Shown one piece after another: positions 5,886 through 12,655 of a stretch of 13,552 bases of DNA; the stretch's first letter is position 1; the number at the start of each line of letters is the position of its first letter. Location: contig JAAUOI010000047.1 of assembly GCA_012036375.1 (NCBI GenBank), positions 1 to 13,552 of the forward strand. The letters run 5' to 3'. The DNA comes from Allobrachymonas sp. (GTDB lineage: Bacteria; Pseudomonadota; Gammaproteobacteria; Burkholderiales; Burkholderiaceae_C). The position numbers and the translations under genes were made by a program. The notes beneath the pieces were generated by a model. That model saw only the letters and a program-made list of their open reading frames with translations. It was not told the DNA's origin and did not search any database.

Positions 5886-6821
5886 ATGAACCATCCCGTC
5901 CTCGCAGCGCTGCTGCCTGTCGTCATCCTCATTGCTATTGGATTCATAGCAGGCCGCGCAGGTTTGATGGCGGCTAACTCGGTAAAAGACCTTTCAAAAC
6001 TGGTTTTCACGATCTTTTTGCCACCGCTGTTGTTTCGCACGATGGTGAATGTGCAGCCAGAGAATTTGCAGGGGCGCCCGTTGTTGGCGTATTTGTTGGG
6101 CATGGCGCTGATGTATGGGGTGATGTTTGTTGCAGCGGGACGCAATCGCAGGGCGGCGGTGCTGGGGCTTGCGGCTAGCTACAGCAACACGGTGATGATC
6201 GGTATTGCGCTGATTCAGTTTGCTTACGGTGAGCAGGGCGTGGCGGTGCTTTTGGCGCTGATCACGGTGCATTCGCTTATCATGCTGTCGCTGGCGACTG
6301 TGGTGCTGGAGTTGGTCACGCTCAATGAAAGCAGTCAGGGCCAAGGTCATCCTTTCAAAATCTTGGCTGCTTCGATTTGGAACACGTTGAAGCAGCCCAT
6401 GATTTTTCCGATCATTGCGGGCTTGCTTTATGCGCAGACTGGGCTAGGTATTCCTGCCGTGATCGACAAACCTTTGCAATTGCTCGCCTCGGCCTTCAGC
6501 CCGCTGGCCGTGATTTTGGTGGGCATCACCTTGGCCAGCACCAAAGTGGGCGAGCATCTGCGCATGGCGCTGGCTTTGTCGATGTTGAAAAATGTGGCGC
6601 ACCCGTTGGTGGTCGCTTTCATCGGCTTGGCGCTCGGGCTCTCAGGCTTGCCACTGGCCGTGATGATCGTCACCGCTGCGTTGCCCATTGGTGCGAATGT
6701 GTTTTTGTTTGCACAGCGCTATGAAACGGCTTTGCCTGAGGTGACGGCGGCAGTTGCGATTTCTACTGGCGTGGCCCTGCTGTCCGTGGCTGCTTCACTC
6801 TCGCTTGTAAGATTTTTATAA
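5886..6821 (+). CDS. AEC (auxin efflux carrier) family permease
   Basis: A 311-residue inner-membrane protein with about ten hydrophobic segments spread over its whole length, the normal size for the AEC family. The N-terminal half has VVILIAIGFIAGRAGLM and LSKLVFTIFLPPLLFRTMVN, and the middle has AASYSNTVMIGIALIQFAYG, both typical of bacterial AEC proteins, which are secondary transporters often of dicarboxylates such as malate or malonate. The second half repeats the fold after a hydrophilic loop near residues 145-160. The substrate cannot be read from the sequence. It stands 47 bases after the DUF3299 gene on the same strand and could be transcribed with it. Nothing in the sequence suggests damage. 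Confidence 0.9.
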   Translation: MNHPVLAALLPVVILIAIGFIAGRAGLMAANSVKDLSKLVFTIFLPPLLFRTMVNVQPENLQGRPLLAYLLGMALMYGVMFVAAGRNRRAAVLGLAASYSNTVMIGIALIQFAYGEQGVAVLLALITVHSLIMLSLATVVLELVTLNESSQGQGHPFKILAASIWNTLKQPMIFPIIAGLLYAQTGLGIPAVIDKPLQLLASAFSPLAVILVGITLASTKVGEHLRMALALSMLKNVAHPLVVAFIGLALGLSGLPLAVMIVTAALPIGANVFLFAQRYETALPEVTAAVAISTGVALLSVAASLSLVRFL

Positions 6822-6973
6822 AACAGAGAGACCAAATGGGCATAAACCGTACTGAATCGATGGGGAAAGAGATCCCGCGAGACAGCGCGTGGCCTTTTCA
6901 GGCACGATGTGCCCACATTTGAGTTATGGCTTATTAACGGCTTATTTTCCGATCACTTTTTTTGGAGACTTCC

Positions 6974-7945
6974 ATTATCAATCGCAGAGACTTGTTTATT
7001 GGCGGCGGTGCAGCCACGGTGGCTTACATGGCCGGTTCATTCATGCCGCTGATTGCGCAAAACACCGCCAACCTTGGCGCGCCAAGCGTCGTACAAGTGG
7101 GCTTTCGCAAGCAAAAGCTGGGCGATATGGAAATCATTGCGCTCAATGATGGCGTAGGCCGCCGCTCGCTGGCCGCTGAGTTTGTGCGAAATGCACCGCT
7201 GGATCAAGTGCAAGCCGCACTGCGCGAACAAAACTTGCCCACGGAATACATCGACATTCCGTTTACCGCCTTCTTGGTCGTCTCGGGCAGCCGCCGTATC
7301 TTGTTTGACACCGGCTTTGCTGACAATGGCGGCCCCACCAATGGCCGTTTGATGGCCAACCTGAACGCTGCGGGCTACAAAGCAGAAGACATTGACACGG
7401 TGGTCATCAGCCATTACCACGGCGACCATATCAACGGCATTCGCAACAAAGCAGGGCAACTGGTTTTCCCGAAGGCGAAAATCATGGTGCCAACGGTGGA
7501 GCATGCTTTCTGGATGGACGATGCGCGTATGGCCGCTGCGCCTGAAGCGATGAAGGGTGCGTTTGCCAATGTGCGCCGCGTGCTCAAAGACATTCCGGCT
7601 GATCAGCTCATGCAGTTTGAGCCGGGCAAAGACATTGCACCTGGCATCAAGAGCATGGCTGCTTTTGGCCACACGCCCGGTCACAGCTTGTTCGTGGTTG
7701 AAAGCAAGGGCGAAAAATTTGCCTATATCGCAGACCTGACGAACATCCCCGCGCTGTTTGCTCGCAACCCCGACTGGCAAGTTCAGTTTGACATGGATCC
7801 AAACGCCGCCCGCGACGTGCGCCGCAAAACCTTTGACATGATCGTGGCTGACAAGATGATGGTCGGTGGCTACCACTTCCCCTTCCCAGCCTTCGGTCGC
7901 TTGGAGAGGCTGGGCAACGGTTTTGACTTCAAGCCCGTAGCCTAA
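6974..7945 (+). CDS. Tat-exported metallo-beta-lactamase-fold hydrolase
   Basis: A protein of about 323 residues. It opens with a twin-arginine export signal (INRRDLFIGGGAATVAYMAG), so it is folded before export to the periplasm. The metal motif HYHGDH appears in VVISHYHGDHINGI, preceded by FDTGFAD and followed by AFGHTPGHSLFV and IADLTN; a later HF is in VGGYHFPFP. This pattern matches the MBL subgroup that includes methyl parathion hydrolase and related lactonase- or esterase-like enzymes, which bind two metal ions. The substrate is unknown. The start is unusual: GGAG at 6964-6967 is 6 bases before ATT (6974), whereas the in-frame TTG at 6962 overlaps that ribosome site and has none of its own. 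If TTG is used, four residues are added. A terminator follows 17 bases after the stop. Confidence 0.88.
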   Translation: MINRRDLFIGGGAATVAYMAGSFMPLIAQNTANLGAPSVVQVGFRKQKLGDMEIIALNDGVGRRSLAAEFVRNAPLDQVQAALREQNLPTEYIDIPFTAFLVVSGSRRILFDTGFADNGGPTNGRLMANLNAAGYKAEDIDTVVISHYHGDHINGIRNKAGQLVFPKAKIMVPTVEHAFWMDDARMAAAPEAMKGAFANVRRVLKDIPADQLMQFEPGKDIAPGIKSMAAFGHTPGHSLFVVESKGEKFAYIADLTNIPALFARNPDWQVQFDMDPNAARDVRRKTFDMIVADKMMVGGYHFPFPAFGRLERLGNGFDFKPVA

Positions 7946-7962
7946 AGCTTCATTCGCCCAAC

Positions 7963-7991
7963 AAAAAGCCCGCTTCTTAAGCGGGCTTTTT
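7963..7991. terminator. Strong bidirectional Rho-independent terminator
   Basis: AAAAAGCCCGCTT (7963-7975) and AAGCGGGCTTTTT (7979-7991) form a perfect 13-base-pair stem with a CTT loop. It has an A run on one side and a T run on the other, so it works in both directions. It lies between the convergent hydrolase gene (ending 7945) and adk (ending 8009) and should end both transcripts. Confidence 0.93.
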
Positions 7992-8008
7992 GACGAGAGC
8001 AGCATGGA

Positions 8009-8665
8009 TTAAGAGGATAGCGACGCCTGCGCCCGCGCGGTGATGTCGCTCACATCGCCCATGCCGTCGATCTTGCGGTATTTGGGGGCGTTATTCGCAT
8101 CTTGCGCCGCCCAGTTGGAGTAGTAATCGACCAGCGGGCGAGTCTGGGCGCTGTAGACATCCAAGCGCTTTTGCACTGTTTCGGCTTTGTCATCGTCGCG
8201 CTGCACCAAGGGCTCACCCGTTACGTCATCGACGCCTTCTGTTTTCGGCGGGTTGAACTTGAGGTGATAGGTGCGGCCTGAGGCGGGGTGGCTTCTGCGG
8301 CCGCTCATGCGCTCGATAATCGCATCAAAGGGCACGTCAATCTCTAGCACGTAATCCAGCGTCACGCCCGCATCACGCATGGCCTGCGCCTGTGGGATCG
8401 TGCGGGGGAAGCCGTCAAACAGAAATCCCTTGGCGCAATCGGCTTGCTTGATACGCTCTTTCACCAATCCAATGATGATCTCATCGCTCACGAGCTGGCC
8501 GGCATCCATCACTTTTTTGGCCGCCAAGCCCATCTCGGTGCCGGCTTTGACTGCTGCACGCAACATATCGCCGGTGGAGATTTGCGGAATGCCAAATTGC
8601 TTGCAAATAAAAGCCGCTTGCGTGCCTTTGCCCGCTCCGGGTGCGCCCAACAGTATGAGTCTCAT
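8009..8665 (-). CDS. adk: Adenylate kinase
   Basis: A 218-residue cytoplasmic kinase that interconverts AMP, ATP and ADP. The P-loop GAPGAGKGT lies at 7-15, the AMP-binding ISTGDMLRAAV and GFPRTIPQAQAM blocks follow, and SGRRSHPASGRTYHLKF begins the long LID domain. The LID lacks the four zinc cysteines of Gram-positive forms, as usual in proteobacteria. The ATG at 8665 is preferred to the one two codons upstream (8671) because GAGG is placed 6 bases before it but directly touches the other, and because family members start MRLILLGAPG. It is the last gene of the lpxK-Trm112-kdsB-adk block, 57 bases after kdsB. The sequence is intact. Confidence 0.97.
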   Translation of the reverse strand: MRLILLGAPGAGKGTQAAFICKQFGIPQISTGDMLRAAVKAGTEMGLAAKKVMDAGQLVSDEIIIGLVKERIKQADCAKGFLFDGFPRTIPQAQAMRDAGVTLDYVLEIDVPFDAIIERMSGRRSHPASGRTYHLKFNPPKTEGVDDVTGEPLVQRDDDKAETVQKRLDVYSAQTRPLVDYYSNWAAQDANNAPKYRKIDGMGDVSDITARAQASLSS

Positions 8666-8722
8666 GTCCATCCTCGTGAATTCAATTGCACCAAGGATAG
8701 CATGGGTAGCTTGCTACCAGTC

Positions 8723-9468
8723 TTACGTTGGGAGTTGACTCCAAAGCTGCCTAGCATGCTCTAAATCATCTGGCGTATCCACCCCTGGCCCGGGTGCTGC
8801 CTGGCTCACATGCACCGCGATGCTGTAGCCATGCCAGAGCGCGCGCAGTTGCTCCAAGGCTTCGCTCACCTCAATCGGTGCCTGCGCAAGCTGGGGGAAC
8901 TGGCGCAAAAACTTGCACGATAGCTATAGATGCCGACATGGCGCAACGGCTTGGGTGCATTGGCGTGGCCGTCTCGGTTGAAAGGAATCAAGCTGCGACT
9001 GAAATACAGCGCCTCGTTTTTCATATTCAGCGCGACTTTGACAATATTGGGATTGTTTTGATCCACGACGGATTCGATAGCGTGCGCGGCAGTTCCCATG
9101 CTGGTCTGTGGCTTGTTTTGCAATAACTGTGCGACGCCGGAGATGAGATGTGGGTCAATCAGCGGCTCATCGCCCTGCACGTTGACCACAATCTCGTCTT
9201 CGGCTATCCCAAGCAAGTCGCAAGCTTCAGCGAGCCGATCCGAGCCGCTCGGATGATCTGCGCGGGTGAGCACGGCTTGAATGCCATGCGCTGCACACGC
9301 GGCTTGAATTTCTGCGCTGTCGCAAGCCACCACCACACGACTTGCCCCGCTTTGCAGCGCACGCTGCGCCACGCGCACCACCATCGGCGCACCACCTATA
9401 TCGGCCAAGGGTTTGTTAGGCAAGCGAGTCGATGCCAAACGTGCGGGGATGAGGACAGTGAAGTTCAT
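8723..9468 (-). CDS. kdsB: CMP-Kdo synthetase, split by a one-base frameshift
   Basis: 3-deoxy-manno-octulosonate cytidylyltransferase, which activates Kdo with CTP for lipopolysaccharide synthesis in the cytoplasm. The main frame gives TVLIPARLASTRLPNKPLAD, the CTP-binding start, and VVNVQGDEPLI with the metal-binding D100, then RHVGIYSYRASF. There it shifts: the next frame continues LRQFPQLAQAPIEVSEALEQ and ends DTPDDLEHARQLWSQLPT. One more A in the run of five at 8907-8911 (T on the coding strand) restores a 248-residue protein, the normal family length. Since KdsB is normally essential, the break is probably a sequence error. The ATG is directly preceded by the T run of a terminator and has no ribosome site of its own. 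Confidence 0.92.
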
Positions 9469-9502
9469 AAAAAAGCTGCGTCGCTTGAGGGCTACGCAGC
9501 TT
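9469..9502 (-). terminator. Terminator of the lipoprotein gene, abutting kdsB
   Basis: On the minus strand AAGCTGCGT (9502-9494) pairs with ACGCAGCTT (9481-9473) across a 12-base loop and is followed by a run of T ending at 9469, the base right before the kdsB ATG. It lies 20 bases after the lipoprotein stop codon. Stem, position and T run fit a Rho-independent terminator, or an attenuator controlling read-through into kdsB. Confidence 0.75.
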
Positions 9503-9522
9503 GCGGCATAGTTGAATGGATT

Positions 9523-10173
9523 TTATTGCTTGTTGTAGGTGTCCGTCGTGTCTAACACATTCGGGAATCCTTCCGCATCGAATGAGCTGCTTGGGTCGTT
9601 GTCGCCAACAGTGAAGACATTACCGTTTGACGAGAGAAGCAGGATCGTTTTGGCGGTAGAGGTGCTTGTGGGAATATTGCTGCACAGCGTTGAACTACCC
9701 AGAGGCACGGCAACGCTCGGTACGCTACCGCAACCTACGCCTGTCTCAATGCGTGCTGTGCCTGTGAAGGTTGGGGTACCAGCAGGAATCGTCACGGTAA
9801 TTTTATCAACAGTATCAGTCCCGACAGTTTTTGTGCCGCTCAAGCTGACGCTTGATGCCAGGTCAGTGACGGATGCGAAGGCACTGCCCGCACATGATGT
9901 GCCGCTGTAGTAGTCAGTTTTACTCACAGCACTTAAATTTGCACCTACAACGGTGAAGACGATAGTTTCAATCTCACTTGTTGAAGTTGCGGTGTCTGGC
10001 TCGCAGCCTGCTATCCATGTGCCTTGGTATTTTGCTAGGGCTTCTGGGGTGGCCGGTGGCGTATTGGGTTGCTGCGAACCACCGTCCGAACCACCACCAC
10101 ACGCAGTTAGTACGACAGCAATACTGATAGCTAGTATTGCTTTTGCCCAATGATGCGAAGTGTATGTGAAAAT
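9523..10173 (-). CDS. Orphan lipoprotein, Ser/Thr-rich; start codon uncertain
   Basis: An open frame of about 216 residues that begins with a lipoprotein signal: KAILAISIAVVLTACGGG, with the lipobox LTAC and the lipid-bearing cysteine at about residue 25. A Gly/Ser/Pro-rich linker follows (GGSDGGSQQPNTPPATPEAL), then a Ser/Thr/Val-rich, probably beta-rich domain with four cysteines (around AGCEPDT, GTSCAGSA, GVGCGSVP and STLCSNI). I recognise no family. No ATG, GTG or TTG lies in frame before the signal; an ATT at 10173 has GGGAG 8 bases upstream. A TTG at 10180 begins a different frame and would need a shift. It sits between Trm112-like and kdsB, which are normally adjacent or nearly so, and has its own terminator, so it looks like a later insertion. 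It probably sits on the periplasmic face of a membrane. Confidence 0.75.
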   Translation of the reverse strand: MFTYTSHHWAKAILAISIAVVLTACGGGSDGGSQQPNTPPATPEALAKYQGTWIAGCEPDTATSTSEIETIVFTVVGANLSAVSKTDYYSGTSCAGSAFASVTDLASSVSLSGTKTVGTDTVDKITVTIPAGTPTFTGTARIETGVGCGSVPSVAVPLGSSTLCSNIPTSTSTAKTILLLSSNGNVFTVGDNDPSSSFDAEGFPNVLDTTDTYNKQ

Positions 10174-10189
10174 TTTTCAATCTCCCAAG

Positions 10190-10209
10190 AATAAAGTTGA
10201 TACTTTATT
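10190..10209. promoter_or_regulatory. Inverted repeat before the lipoprotein gene
   Basis: AATAAAGT (10190-10197) and ACTTTATT (10202-10209) are perfect 8-base arms around TGAT. The repeat ends 3 bases upstream of the lipoprotein ribosome site in an AT-rich stretch. It could be an operator or part of the promoter; as a hairpin it is weak. Its function is inference. Confidence 0.35.
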
Positions 10210-10272
10210 AGTACATACGAAACGCGGTAATGGCTGGCAGTCATTGCTGTAGCCCAATGATCGGGTCGCTGT

Positions 10273-10455
10273 TTAGAGATCGAGTTCCTCATCGCTCAAC
10301 GTGCGAGCCTCGTTTTCCAGCAAGATAGGAATACCGTCACGGATAGGGTAGGCTAGGCGGGCGCTGCGGCTGATGAGCTCGTTTTTTTCACGATCAAGCG
10401 TGAGCGAACCTTTGGTGACGGGGCAGACGAGCAGTTCGAGGAGTTTGGAGTCCAT
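10273..10455 (-). CDS. Trm112-like small protein (YcaR family)
   Basis: A 60-residue protein with the family pattern LLELLVCPVTKGSL near the start and RLAYPIRDGIPILLENEARTL at the end. In bacteria this family is nearly always encoded beside lpxK and kdsB, as here; its eukaryotic relatives activate methyltransferases, but the bacterial role is not settled. Only one cysteine (C11) of the zinc knuckle is present, as in many bacterial members. The start lies 15 bases after the lpxK stop codon, so the two are probably transcribed together. Length and sequence are normal. Confidence 0.92.
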   Translation of the reverse strand: MDSKLLELLVCPVTKGSLTLDREKNELISRSARLAYPIRDGIPILLENEARTLSDEELDL

Positions 10456-10470
10456 GATTCGTAATGGGAA

Positions 10471-11518
10471 TTAGGTATTCGGCACAGTTTGCGAGGATGA
10501 TAGCTTTTCATCGAGCGCTATGTAGAAATCTGGGGCTAACGTCAACACCAGCGGCACGGCCAGTACGTGCAAGTCTTTAGTCCAAACAGCTTGGCGCAGT
10601 TTGACTGCATCTTTTTCGGTGCAAATCAGGGTTGGCCGGCATGAAATATGCGTGGAGTGCTATTGAAATTATAGTGATCGGGCAACGGAAAAGTCTCTTG
10701 CAAACTGAGTCCTGAGCTTCTTAGTAGGCTGAAAAAATTCTCTGGTTGGGCGATGCCTGCTAGAGCGGTGAGCCTTTGGTGTTTCAATTCACTCAAGGGG
10801 ATGGGGCTGCCATCACTGCGCAGAGCGTAAGTCGCAAGCTCGCGCTGCACGGCGAAGCCTTCTTCAAAATTGCCACGGTGCAATAAAAAAAGCTGGGGCA
10901 CTGCGCTCGAATGCCTGTATGAGAGTTGTAAGGCCAATGTTCTCTCAAAGGCCCCGCAGGCTGCAAGCGGCCATTGCCCAAGCCGCGTTCATCCATCACG
11001 CAAACAGCGACATCGCGCTGCAATGCCAAATGCTGTAAACCGTCGTCACACACGATGATGTCTGTGGACGGATGCGCCGCCAATAAAGCCAGCGCAGCAT
11101 CCACGCGGCTTGCGCCGACAAATACCGGCGCTCCAGTTGTCGCATGAATCAGCGCAGGTTCATCGCCTGATTGCGCCACCAGCGTAGTCGCGGTGACTTC
11201 TGAAACACCCGAGCCTTGGCGCCCATACCCGCGCGAGACCACACCGGGCTGCCAGCCCTTGCCTTGCAAATGCCGCACGATCTCCATCACCACGGGCGTT
11301 TTGCCAGCGCCGCCCGCAATCACGTTACCCACTACGATCACGGGGACAGGTATTCGCGTGCTATCGAGCACACCGCTGGCGTAGAGTTTTTTTCGCAGCT
11401 TGACGAGGCTACCGTAGATCCACGAAGCATCGAGGAAGGCGATGGACAGCCAATCTTTCCCATCCGCGCGATACCAAGCCTTTTGCAACCGCTGGGAAAA
11501 ACGAGCGGCCAAGCCCAT
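10471..11518 (-). CDS. lpxK: Tetraacyldisaccharide 4'-kinase, two one-base frameshifts
   Basis: Inner-membrane kinase that adds the 4'-phosphate to the lipid A precursor. Residues 64-74 hold the Walker A loop (GNVIAGGAGKT), followed by GVVSRGYGR and the IVCDDGLQHLAL block, then LQPAGPLREHWP. After this the frame is lost; a second frame carries FLLHRGNFEEGFAVQRELAT and AGIAQPENFFSLL to LPDHYNFNSTPRIFHAG, and a third carries PTLICTEKDAVKL and the end SSSQTVPNT. Each change fits one missing base: the first best placed in the run of seven A at 10885-10891, the second in the CC at about 10635-10637 (GGCCA for GGCCCA). With both restored the protein has 349 residues, normal for LpxK. Both are likely sequence errors because the gene is normally essential. 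It follows exbD after 6 bases. Confidence 0.9.
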
Positions 11519-11524
11519 AAGGAT

Positions 11525-11944
11525 TTACTTGCTGCCCGAAGGCTGCGTGGCAAACGTCACTTGCGCCAGCCCCACGCGCCGCGCCGCCTCCATCACGCTG
11601 ATCACCGCTTGATGCGTGGCCAGCGCATCGGCGCTGATGATCACCACCGTGTCTTTGCCCGCTTTGGCCGCGCCAGACAAAGCAGAAGCAATCGCATCCA
11701 CGCTTTTGCCTTCGACAGCGGTTTTATTCACCGCAAAGCGCCCATCGCTGCTGACGGAGACGATCAACTCTTTGGGATAGTCGCGCTGCGCATCGGTGTC
11801 AGCCGTGGGCAATTTCAGCTGCATTTCAGTGAATTTGCTGTAGGTGGTCGAGAGCATCAAAAAGATGAGCACCACCAAAAGCACGTCAATGAAGGGGATC
11901 AAATTGATCTCAGGCTCTTCGCGGTTGTTGCGGCGGAAATTCAT
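11525..11944 (-). CDS. exbD: ExbD/TolR-family biopolymer transport protein
   Basis: A 139-residue inner-membrane protein with a short cytoplasmic N-terminus (MNFRRNNREEPEINLIPFID), one membrane helix containing the proton-carrying Asp at position 20 (IPFIDVLLVVLIFLMLSTTY), and a periplasmic domain to the end. With ExbB it forms the motor that uses the proton gradient to energise outer-membrane receptors through TonB or to support the Tol system. It lies 9 bases after exbB and 6 before lpxK. In this bacterial group the pair is commonly placed before lpxK, so ExbD rather than TolR is the better name, but the two cannot be fully separated from sequence alone. The gene is intact. Confidence 0.93.
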   Translation of the reverse strand: MNFRRNNREEPEINLIPFIDVLLVVLIFLMLSTTYSKFTEMQLKLPTADTDAQRDYPKELIVSVSSDGRFAVNKTAVEGKSVDAIASALSGAAKAGKDTVVIISADALATHQAVISVMEAARRVGLAQVTFATQPSGSK

Positions 11945-11953
11945 AGACGAACC

Positions 11954-12583
11954 CTATCCGCGCAGCGCGAGCAGATGCCGCGCCATTTTGTCAGCTGCCA
12001 ACTCCAGCGTGAGCAAAAATCCATCCACCCGCGCCCGAAAGTAACGCCAAAAAATCAGCGCCGGAATCGCCACGATCAAACCAAACGCCGTGTTGTACAA
12101 CGCAATCGAAATGCCGTGGGCGAGTTGCGCAGGATTGCTCGATCCTCCGCCCACGCCACCGCCCTGGGCCCCAAAAATCTCAATCATGCCAATCACCGTG
12201 CCGAGCAAGCCCAGCAAAGGCGCAGCCGAGGCAATCGTGGCAATCGCAGGCAAATAACGCTCCAGTTTGGCCGTCACGCGCCGGCCTGCGCCTTCCATCG
12301 CGTTGCGCAGCTCTTCTTCGGAGCAGCGCGGGTTGCTGTTGATCGCTCGCATACCGCTGGCCAAAATCTCGCCCATCGCGCTGTTGGCCTCGAGTTGGTT
12401 AACCACATCCGGCGTAGGTACGCCCTGCCGTGAGACGGCAATGGCTTCATCGAGCAATTTAGGTGGCGCGACTTTGGCAGCTTTGAGCGCCACAAAGCGC
12501 TCGATGATCAGTGCCAAGCCCAGAATGGAGCAAGCAATCAAAGGCCAAATCGGCCAGCCCGCGGCTTGTATGATGGACAGCAA
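11954..12583 (-). CDS. exbB: ExbB/TolQ/MotA-family proton channel protein
   Basis: A 209-residue inner-membrane protein with three hydrophobic segments: residues about 9-27 (GWPIWPLIACSILGLALII), the IATIASAAPLLGLLGTVIGM block, and GISIALYNTAFGLIVAIPAL. The last two are the family signature that builds the proton path with the ExbD helix. The Gly-rich loop GAQGGGVGGGSSNPAQL between them is normal for the family. The start is TTG at 12583, placed 6 bases after AGGAGA; the open frame extends much further upstream but that part is not protein-like for the family and runs into xseA on the other strand. It is the first gene of the exbB-exbD-lpxK block and shares a 72-base divergent region with xseA. 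Confidence 0.93.
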   Translation of the reverse strand: MLSIIQAAGWPIWPLIACSILGLALIIERFVALKAAKVAPPKLLDEAIAVSRQGVPTPDVVNQLEANSAMGEILASGMRAINSNPRCSEEELRNAMEGAGRRVTAKLERYLPAIATIASAAPLLGLLGTVIGMIEIFGAQGGGVGGGSSNPAQLAHGISIALYNTAFGLIVAIPALIFWRYFRARVDGFLLTLELAADKMARHLLALRG

Positions 12584-12655
12584 GATGTTTCTCCTACAGT
12601 TTTCTATGGGCACTCGGTGGCCTGAATTCAGGACTTGATGCCAAACCCCACCATT
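12584..12655. promoter_or_regulatory. Divergent exbB/xseA control region with 12-base palindrome
   Basis: Seventy-two bases separate the start codons of exbB (left) and xseA (right), so both promoters must overlap here or inside the genes. CCTGAATTCAGG at 12621-12632 is a perfect palindrome in its middle and could be an operator. I see no clear -35/-10 pair and no Fur-like site, although exbB genes are often iron-regulated. Confidence 0.35.

Noticed and set aside
6836..6922. Possible 28-residue peptide gene between the AEC permease and the hydrolase (ATG 6836, with AGAGAG upstream)
   Set aside because: Too short to judge, no recognisable sequence and no support from context.
7037..8005. Open frame of 322 codons opposite the MBL-fold hydrolase
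   Set aside because: The plus-strand protein has the metal motif, Tat signal and family pattern; the opposite frame crosses the terminator and has no recognisable features.
11216..12433. Open frame of about 405 codons on the plus strand opposite exbB, exbD and lpxK
   Set aside because: It is the antisense shadow of three well-recognised genes; its protein is very rich in His, Arg and Gln with no family pattern.
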